Below are positions 58,069 through 64,000 of a DNA stretch of 64,000 nt, piece by piece. The translations under genes were made by a program, and so were the position numbers. A model generated the notes under the pieces. That model was given only the letters and a program-made list of their open reading frames with translations, ran no database searches and was not told the DNA's origin. Source of the DNA: JAJPHW01 sp963771505 (lineage in GTDB: Bacteria; Acidobacteriota; Terriglobia; Terriglobales; Acidobacteriaceae); NCBI GenBank assembly GCA_963771505.1, contig CAVYTO010000001.1, positions 992,001 to 1,056,000 on the forward strand. Reading direction: 5' to 3'. How positions within the stretch are numbered: the stretch's first letter is position 1; each line of letters opens with the position of its first letter.

Positions 58069-58482
58069 CTAGCGGCTGGGTTTTACGTCAAGTTGGTTCG
58101 TGACCTTGTCGGCTCCGGCGACCTCGGCAGCTTTAGACTCGACCGCTTTTTTCTCTTCGTCAGATCGAACCGGACCCCGCAGAGTGACCTGACCATTTCG
58201 CGTAATGATCTTCACGTTATGAGCGTAGGTAGAAAGCGAAGTGTCTTGCATGATCGCGCGTCGGATGTTTTTTGTAGTGTCGCGATCTGAAGTGTCATTC
58301 ATCTGCCGATCAGCAGTAGGTTGACCGGCGTTCTGGTCGCCTTTGTTCATGCGCGTATTGTCGGCGGCAGGCGCGGTCTGTTGGGACGAGTCCTGCTGCG
58401 CAGTTGCGCGCGGGGTCAAAGTCCAAGCCCCGATTGCCAGGACAGGAAATAAAAATGCGGATGCAATCTTGGTTACGGCCAT
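58069..58482 (-). CDS. Exported single BON-domain protein
   Basis: 137 residues with a signal peptide (IASAFLFPVLAIGAWTLTPRATAQ, shown in part as LFPVLAIGAWTL). A polar linker rich in Gln and Asp leads to one BON domain: NIRRAIMQDTSLSTYAHNVK, IITRNGQVTLRGPVRSDEEK and VAGADKVTNQLDVKPSR. CAGGAG lies five bases before the ATG. The domain matches those of the lipoprotein at 48242. The YflT-like gene follows 34 bp downstream, so they are likely one transcript. Confidence 0.88.
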   Translation of the reverse strand: MAVTKIASAFLFPVLAIGAWTLTPRATAQQDSSQQTAPAADNTRMNKGDQNAGQPTADRQMNDTSDRDTTKNIRRAIMQDTSLSTYAHNVKIITRNGQVTLRGPVRSDEEKKAVESKAAEVAGADKVTNQLDVKPSR

Positions 58483-58695
58483 GTCAACTCCTGTATTGCT
58501 GAGTTTGTAGAGAGCGAGTGGCTAACAATTGAACAGTCCATCCCGCCCAGATATGAAGGTACGTTGACATGGAGTGCGCCGCCATAGGGTCAAGTCCTTA
58601 TCCGTCACACGGAATTGCTGTACAAATCTTTACGGAACCTTTTACTGCGATGAAATTGTGTGGCAGCGAAGTAGATTGTGTTAGGGCGCAGCAGT

Positions 58696-58851
58696 CTACG
58701 ACTTATCTGACTGTGGCGGTATGGCAGGCGAAAGTTGGCTCAGGAGGGCTTCGTTGATTTGTTGCGCGAGCTTGATAAGTTTTTCAGTGTCGTGCTCGGT
58801 TGAGGCAGCTTTGCAAAGCGCGCGCCAATCCATCGGTGCTTGTACGTCCAT
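58696..58851 (-). CDS. Small conserved-looking hypothetical protein
   Basis: 51 residues from the ATG at 58851, which has AAGGTGGAG just upstream; the frame is open further but without a good start. The protein MDVQAPMDWRALCKAASTEH then DTEKLIKLAQQINEALLSQL is a helical unit. The WxxLCxxAxxExDxxKLxxL pattern recalls short conserved proteins that I believe are frequent in Acidobacteriota. Function unknown. Confidence 0.6.
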   Translation of the reverse strand: MDVQAPMDWRALCKAASTEHDTEKLIKLAQQINEALLSQLSPAIPPQSDKS

Positions 58852-59108
58852 GCTCCACCTTTCCGGGGGTAGAAGTGTGCGGCAAGAATGTTTGACCGTA
58901 TATGGTGATTGCATCTACAGGGCCATCGCGGCGGGATCTCCAAGTTACTCTTAGATGGCGAGTTAGAGGGGCGGGTAAAGCGGATCGCGTGTAAGAATTT
59001 CCCTGGCGAGAAACTACTTCATGGCCGTGGCGGGTGTGACTGAAAGTTAACGGTGGATCGGCATTTCAGGCCCGATTCGAAAAATAGTTGGGGCGCGGTC
59101 GCTGTGAT

Positions 59109-60911
59109 TCAATATCCGCTGCCCGCTCCGCGCGCTTTCACTCGTTCGCCGCTCGTAGAGCTTGCGTCGTCGTCGCGGGATTTCGAGTGGTGTCGGGTGG
59201 CTGGCCTCCGGTCGTTCCCGGACTGCGAGTCAAGTTTGAAATTCCCGACCATTTTTTGCAGGTCGAGAGCCAAGCCGGAGAGATCATGGCAAGCTTTTGC
59301 GGATTCCTGCGCGCCAGAAGATGATGAGTTCACCAGCTGCGCAATCTGCTCCATATTCTTGTTGATCTCGTCCGACGCGCTGGACTGCTCGGTGGCGGCG
59401 GTCGCGATGTGCGTGATCATCTCTCCCACTTCTTCCGACATGCGGATAATCTCCTTCAACGATTCGCCCGCCTGAGTGGTGGATTGCACACCTTCTTCGA
59501 CTTGCCTGGTGTCAGTTTCCATGGCGGAGACCGCGGCCCTGGTTTCGTCCTGAATATTTTTGATCATTTGCGCGATTTCGGCGGTCGCGGTGGTTGTGCG
59601 TTCGGCAAGTTTTCGCACCTCGTCGGCAACGACCGCAAAACCGCGGCCTTGTTCGCCGGCGCGGGCGGCCTCAATGGCGGCGTTGAGCGCGAGCAAATTG
59701 GTTTGGTCGGCAATGTCGTCGATCACGCCGGCGATACGGCCGATCTGGTCGGAACTCCTGCCCAGTTCTTCCATCTTCGTGGCGGTACCCTGCACTGAAC
59801 TGGATATGGCGCGCATTTTGGCCAGCGTTTCTTCAACGACGACGCCGCCGTGACGGGCGGTCTCCGCAGCCTGACGCGAAGCGTCCGCAGCCTTAGTCGA
59901 GTTTTCAGAAACCTGCATGACCGTCGCAGACATTTCCTGCATGGCCGTTGCGACTTGAGCCGCCTGATCTTTTTGGGATTCCGCTCCCTGCGCCTGCTGC
60001 GTAGCGGTGGCTGATAATTCCTCGCTCGCGCTCGCGAGATGCTCCGCGGTGCCGGCGATGGATTGAATCAGCTGGTGCAAATTATTTTTCATCCGATTAA
60101 GGGCGTGGCCGGCTGCTCCGACTTCATCCTGAGTACGCACCTCAATGTCATCGGCCGCAAGGTTGTTGTTGGCGATCTCGGATGCCATGTCGACTGCGGC
60201 TGAAACGGGGGTCACCACAAAACGGCGAACGATAAAAAAGACCACTCCGACGGCGGACAATAACGTCATCGCGCTTGTGAGCAGGAGCGCGAGCGTATTC
60301 GCCATCGAAGCCTGATTTAGAGCAGCCATCGGAGCCGTGACCACGAAGGCGCCACGCAGGTCGCCTTCCTTCATTCCCTCTTTTGCGTAACCGAACGGGT
60401 CTTTTGCGCCCACGGGATCGCCGTGACAAACCAGGCAGTCTTTCGTCAGATGTACGGGTTGGGCATAACGCATGACGTCGACTCCGGCCATGCTGACGCG
60501 TTTGTAATACTCTTTCATCTCCCGATTCGCTTCGAAGGCCATCAGTGCTTCACGCTCGAAATCATCTGCGGTGTGTTGGGGATTGCGCGGATGCAGGGAT
60601 GGTGTCGAAAACTTCATCCCTTGAGATTCGGCATAGTCACGAGCGATATTCCAGGCGACTACGACCGGCACTTGCTTAACCTGCTTGAACTGGCGATTGG
60701 GAACATAGACATCGACATTGGCGGAAAAATAAGTGCGCACATTGCTCGCCATGCCGTCCGTCTTGCGCAGTTTGTCGACGAATGCGTCTTCGGCTTGAGC
60801 GTTTACGCGCCGCTGCGTGATGAAGAATGCCAGAACGGATGTGATCGCCAGCGTGATGGCAATCGAGCCTGCAATTTTTGCCGTAAGCTTCAGGTTTCTG
60901 AACACAGCCAC
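59109..60911 (-). CDS. Methyl-accepting chemotaxis protein with c-type heme Tll0287-like (DUF3365) sensor
   Basis: 600 residues from the GTG at 60911, which follows GGAGG by four bases (a second GTG two codons on is also possible); the longer frame runs antisense to tyrA. TM1 is TAKIAGSIAITLAITSVLAF. The periplasmic domain (about 40-195) is of the DUF3365/Tll0287 type and holds C159-L-V-C162-H163, a c-type heme attachment motif. TM2 (about 200-225) and a HAMP-like segment lead to the cytoplasmic signalling domain, with IADQTNLLALNAAIEAARAG and GRGFAVVADEVRKLAERTTT at its tip. It probably senses redox state or a gas through heme and feeds CheA. No other che genes are in the window. Confidence 0.92.
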   Translation of the reverse strand: MAVFRNLKLTAKIAGSIAITLAITSVLAFFITQRRVNAQAEDAFVDKLRKTDGMASNVRTYFSANVDVYVPNRQFKQVKQVPVVVAWNIARDYAESQGMKFSTPSLHPRNPQHTADDFEREALMAFEANREMKEYYKRVSMAGVDVMRYAQPVHLTKDCLVCHGDPVGAKDPFGYAKEGMKEGDLRGAFVVTAPMAALNQASMANTLALLLTSAMTLLSAVGVVFFIVRRFVVTPVSAAVDMASEIANNNLAADDIEVRTQDEVGAAGHALNRMKNNLHQLIQSIAGTAEHLASASEELSATATQQAQGAESQKDQAAQVATAMQEMSATVMQVSENSTKAADASRQAAETARHGGVVVEETLAKMRAISSSVQGTATKMEELGRSSDQIGRIAGVIDDIADQTNLLALNAAIEAARAGEQGRGFAVVADEVRKLAERTTTATAEIAQMIKNIQDETRAAVSAMETDTRQVEEGVQSTTQAGESLKEIIRMSEEVGEMITHIATAATEQSSASDEINKNMEQIAQLVNSSSSGAQESAKACHDLSGLALDLQKMVGNFKLDSQSGNDRRPATRHHSKSRDDDASSTSGERVKARGAGSGY

Positions 60912-61044
60912 GAAGCCTCCTGGAAGAGCGTCCCAGTGCTCCATCGGCGGATGGCAGGTTTCCGTTAATTGAGCACGAAGTTTTGCGGCAAATCCCGTTG
61001 CGGAAGCTGATGAGGTGGCTGCGATATCCTCAAGGATGAACGGC

Positions 61045-61935
61045 ATGTCGATTCGCCAAATCACGATCGTTGGGACTGGGCTAATCGGCGGCTCACTTGG
61101 CCTGGCACTGAAGGAGCACGGCTTCGCAGGCCGGATCGTCGGCTCCGATCGCGCACCGGTTCTCACTCGGGCGCGTGCCAAAGGAGCGATTGACGAGGGG
61201 ATGGTGAATCCGCACGACGCGATACGAGGAAGCCAGGTGGTGGTTCTGGCCACGCCAGTGGGAGCAATCATCGATCTGATAAGCGAACTTGGGCCAGCGC
61301 TTCCCAAGGGGTCGTTGCTGACCGACGTCGGGGACACGAAAGTTCAGGTGTTGTCGTGCGCTCAGTCAGTTTTCGGCGATCGGACTAGAGTCTGCTTTCT
61401 GGGCGGACATCCCATGGCAGCGCGCGAGCCGGCAGGAGTCGATTTTGCCGATGCAAAACTATTCCGTGATTCTGCGTGGTTTCTGACTCCATCGACCGCG
61501 CAGAAAATTCACGAAGGGATAGCCGGCGAATATGTCGAGTGGATCGAAAAAATCGGTGCGCGCATCGCGGTAATCGAGGCCGCCGAGCACGATGAGTTGT
61601 GTGCCTGGATCAGTCAGGTTCCGCAATTGCTCGCCACGGCGCTGGCGGCAGGATTGATTCAAGAATATGGGCCCGATGCCCCGCTTCTCGATGTCGGCGG
61701 AAGCGCGCTACGGGATATTGCGCGCATCGCCAGGAGTCCATACGCAATCTGGCGTGATATTGCCATCACGAACAAGTCGAATATTGAGGCTTGCCTCTTG
61801 AAGATTGAACAGCGACTCGCTCATATCCGGGAGAACCTCGCGAGCCGGGAATTGGCTGCGGAATTCGAACTCGCCCATCAAATCAAGAAAACCGGCAACC
61901 TCAACCCGTATCCGATTAAAAAAACTGGCTCTTGA
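61045..61935 (+). CDS. tyrA: Prephenate dehydrogenase
   Basis: 296 residues from the ATG at 61045 (AAGGA eight bases upstream). The Rossmann motif is ITIVGTGLIGGSLGLALKEH; DVGDTKVQVL and FLGGHPMAAREPAGVDFADA (with the conserved H) are TyrA landmarks, and AAEHDELCAWISQVPQLLAT is the helical dimer domain. It makes 4-hydroxyphenylpyruvate (or acts on arogenate) for tyrosine. No ACT domain follows. The C-terminus has two copies of IKKTG (QIKKTGNLNPYPIKKTGS). Its last 20 bases overlap the converging kinase gene. Confidence 0.94.
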   Translation: MSIRQITIVGTGLIGGSLGLALKEHGFAGRIVGSDRAPVLTRARAKGAIDEGMVNPHDAIRGSQVVVLATPVGAIIDLISELGPALPKGSLLTDVGDTKVQVLSCAQSVFGDRTRVCFLGGHPMAAREPAGVDFADAKLFRDSAWFLTPSTAQKIHEGIAGEYVEWIEKIGARIAVIEAAEHDELCAWISQVPQLLATALAAGLIQEYGPDAPLLDVGGSALRDIARIARSPYAIWRDIAITNKSNIEACLLKIEQRLAHIRENLASRELAAEFELAHQIKKTGNLNPYPIKKTGS

Positions 61936-64000
61936 ACTGAGCATGACGTTGCCGAGCCTGTTCCATCAGTTGCGCGAATTCGGGTTCACCCCGTACTGGA
62001 TTAAGCAGGGGATCCGACAAAAAATATCCGTAACAGAAGAAGCCTTGTTCGATGCTGTGATGAAGCATGTGCAGCGCGTCAGGCTTGTCGCCCAGCACAG
62101 CGAAAGCTTGCGCCAGTTTGTAAATTCCTTCCGCGTCGCTCACGCCCCGTTCCTGAATGGAAACGCCAGTTTGGTGGAGCAGGGCAAGCCCTCTTGCTTT
62201 TTCCCCTTCGATCGAGTAGCTCAACGCCTTTCCCACCTGCGCCGGAAGCATATTGGGATTCATGGAGTAAGCGCGGTCAAACAGGCTCGATGACTGGGCT
62301 GAGTTTTGTTTGTAGTATTCCGCGAGGCCGCGATAAAACAAGATGTAGACGGAGTCATTCAGGGGCAGGGATTGAAGGAACCTGTCATATTCGCCGAGGT
62401 ACAGGTAACTGTTGAGAGCCGAGCTGTTGATTTTGACTTCCGGATCAAGGTGGCGTGCGGCTTCAGCTTCGGCGACCGATTCCGGAAGAAATCCCGCGAA
62501 ACGGTAGGCGTAGCCGAGTTCCCAATGAGCCTCGGCATTATTGGGATCAGCCCGCAAAACCTCGCGCAGCAATGGCACAGCCTGTTCGACCCGACCGGTG
62601 TCTGTAAAAAGATTGGCCATATAAATTTTGGGTTCAACCAAGCTGGGATTCAGCGTGAGCGATTTCTCGTAGGCCTGCTGGGCCTGGGCGTAACGGGCGC
62701 GGCCGCCAAACTCGAGGGAAGCCTCGGTGGTATACGCCTTCCCCAAGTGGGCCCAGGTGAGCGCGTAGTTGGGATCGAGCGCGGCGGAAGCCTCAAGCTT
62801 GGATATGGCAGCAGGAAAGTCATTAAGGCCGTAGAGGTCCACTCCGCGGAGGTAGTCTTCGTAGGCAACTGGATTCACGGCCTGATCGGGTTTCAAGTGA
62901 TCTGCTTCTACGGGCGACAGATTAAGCGCGAGACCCTGCACAATCTGCTGGGCCACGCTGTCCTGCACCGCAAGCAGGTTGTCGTATTTGAAGTCGATAG
63001 TGTCGTGCCAGAGGATTTTTTCCTGACGGGCGTCGATCAGCTGAGTGGTGATGCGCAGAGTTCCGCCCTCACGGATGAACGTACCTGTTAACAGTGACGT
63101 CACATTGAGGTCTGCCGAGACTTTTCTCGGGTCAACATCGGTGTTGCGATACTGTGCGATTTCGGATGACGGCCGGACAGTGAGCGAGCTGATACTGCCG
63201 ATTTTGGTAATTACGGCATCGGCCAGCGAAAATCCGAGGAAGTCGCTGGCCGGGTCTGGCTTGAGGTTGCGGAATGGAAGAATGGCCAGCGTTCTGGCGG
63301 CTTGAGGTGCATGGGCCATGTCGGGTCGGCGGCGAGAGATGAAAAAGACGATGGCAGTAAAGAGCAGAAATGCCATCGCGGTAATGGCGATCCTGATCGC
63401 GCGCCCAGTTTTTGCGTTACGAGCGTGGCCATTTTCGTCGGGCGCGCCGCTATCTATCGCCCTGCCCGATTCTGTGTCGCGTTTGAGGCGTTGCAGGTCA
63501 GCCCGCATTTCCGAAGCATGCTGGTAGCGAAGGTTGCGGTCTTTCTCGAGCGCCTTGCCGATGACTTCCTCAAGTTTGCGGGGAAGCTGTGGATTCAGGC
63601 GTACCGGCGCGACCGGGGTTCGATTGAGAATCGCCTCGAACACGATTCCGGAGCTTTCGCCTCGAAACGGCACCATGCCTGTAGCGATCTGGTAAAGCAC
63701 GACTCCGAATGAGAACAGGTCGGTGCGAGCATCGAGTTCTTTTCCGCGGACCTGCTCCGGCGACATGTACGCTGCCGTTCCGAGCGCGGCGCCGGGAGCG
63801 GTCAAGTGATCGTCGCTGAGCGTAATTTGGCCTGGAAGAGCGGAGGTCTCAGGAGACAGGACTTTTGCCAATCCAAAATCGAGGATTTTCGCGTGCCCTC
63901 TTAGGGTGACAAAGATATTCGCGGGCTTGATATCCCGATGGATAATTCCGTTGGCATGTGCAGCTTCGAGTCCCTCTGCTACTTGGATGGCGACCGATTG
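61916..64000 (-). CDS. Ser/Thr protein kinase with TolB-like and TPR domains (cut by right edge)
   Basis: 694 residues are visible; the frame is open to the window edge, and the start of the kinase lies outside. The visible kinase part has IIHRDIKPANIF, ILDFGLAKVL and GTAAYMSPEQVRGKELDART. One transmembrane helix follows (RIAITAMAFLLFTAIVFFIS), then a TolB-N/FlgO-like domain (LAILPFRNLKPDPASDFLGF, LLTGTFIREGGTLRITTQLI) and a series of TPR repeats (LTWAHLGKAYTTEASLEFGG, AQQAYEKSLTLNPSLVEPKI, AEAHWELGYAYRFAGFLPES). The C-terminus overlaps the tyrA end by 20 bp. The kinase is the third of this type in the window, but with a different output half. Confidence 0.93.
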   Translation of the reverse strand, partial: QSVAIQVAEGLEAAHANGIIHRDIKPANIFVTLRGHAKILDFGLAKVLSPETSALPGQITLSDDHLTAPGAALGTAAYMSPEQVRGKELDARTDLFSFGVVLYQIATGMVPFRGESSGIVFEAILNRTPVAPVRLNPQLPRKLEEVIGKALEKDRNLRYQHASEMRADLQRLKRDTESGRAIDSGAPDENGHARNAKTGRAIRIAITAMAFLLFTAIVFFISRRRPDMAHAPQAARTLAILPFRNLKPDPASDFLGFSLADAVITKIGSISSLTVRPSSEIAQYRNTDVDPRKVSADLNVTSLLTGTFIREGGTLRITTQLIDARQEKILWHDTIDFKYDNLLAVQDSVAQQIVQGLALNLSPVEADHLKPDQAVNPVAYEDYLRGVDLYGLNDFPAAISKLEASAALDPNYALTWAHLGKAYTTEASLEFGGRARYAQAQQAYEKSLTLNPSLVEPKIYMANLFTDTGRVEQAVPLLREVLRADPNNAEAHWELGYAYRFAGFLPESVAEAEAARHLDPEVKINSSALNSYLYLGEYDRFLQSLPLNDSVYILFYRGLAEYYKQNSAQSSSLFDRAYSMNPNMLPAQVGKALSYSIEGEKARGLALLHQTGVSIQERGVSDAEGIYKLAQAFAVLGDKPDALHMLHHSIEQGFFCYGYFLSDPLLNPVRGEPEFAQLMEQARQRHAQFKSQFF

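Noticed and set aside
1..64000. tRNA, rRNA, tmRNA or CRISPR loci
   Set aside because: No cloverleaf with a TTCGA-type arm, no rRNA stretch and no regularly spaced direct repeats were recognised by eye; a tRNAscan and a CRISPR finder run would be decisive.

Overview
The window looks like a chromosomal segment of an Acidobacteriota (Terriglobia, Koribacter/Ellin345-like) genome. This rests on the mix of families, not on a search: three Ser/Thr kinases with extracytoplasmic beta-propeller or TPR halves, GloVer-type and WxxGxW repeat proteins, LpxC (so a lipid A outer membrane), an S53 sedolisin, GC-rich coding DNA and short REP-like palindromes between genes. I saw no rRNA, tRNA, CRISPR array or intact insertion sequence.

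Layout. 1-5.2 kb: the end of parB, a DUF2911 lipoprotein-like protein, a degenerate receiver domain, a secreted propeller protein, a histone-deacetylase-fold amidohydrolase and a small double zinc-knuckle protein. 5.2-14.4 kb: an FMN reductase, a secreted GH38 alpha-mannosidase, mnmE, a beta-carbonic anhydrase, a split DsbD-like thiol relay (CcdA, TlpA-like, DsbD-alpha-like) and gltX. 14.7-30 kb: a GAF-GGDEF-HD-GYP cyclic-di-GMP protein, a short-chain dehydrogenase, lpxC, two paralogous kinase-propeller proteins around a DinB-fold gene, a WxxGxW/Q-rich secreted protein and a sedolisin. 30-41.9 kb: mostly housekeeping (folK, HU, RidA, rsmD, an M50/CBS protease, serA with a class V aminotransferase, YqeY, rsmI, an FmdB zinc ribbon, a GNAT). 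41.9-44.9 kb is accessory: REP palindromes, a broken REP-associated transposase inside a perfect 36-nt inverted repeat, a GloVer protein and a MITE-like repeat. 44.9-47.6 kb: an aldehyde dehydrogenase and an NAD-dependent epimerase-like reductase.

47.7-58.9 kb is the most coherent specialised region. It packs many small stress-type proteins together: a signal-peptide-bearing lysine-rich repeat protein, a prokaryotic metallothionein, two BON-domain proteins, two 50-residue lmo0937-type membrane peptides, a YtxH protein, a disordered hydrophilic protein, a SYLF lipid-binding protein, CsbD and a YflT-like glycine-zipper protein. Among them sit an ECF sigma factor, a CHASE3-type histidine kinase and three response regulators. 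I read this as an envelope/general stress island with its own regulators. The csbD gene is preceded by a roughly 190-nt leader that looks folded and is closed by a perfect 11-bp long-range stem ending just before its Shine-Dalgarno; this is the best candidate here for an undescribed regulatory RNA.

58.9-64 kb holds a methyl-accepting chemotaxis protein whose sensor domain has a c-type heme motif, tyrA, and a third kinase (TolB-like plus TPR) cut by the right edge. Several genes shorter than 60 codons (double-knuckle zinc protein, metallothionein, lmo0937-type peptides, others) were found by reading the sequence directly.
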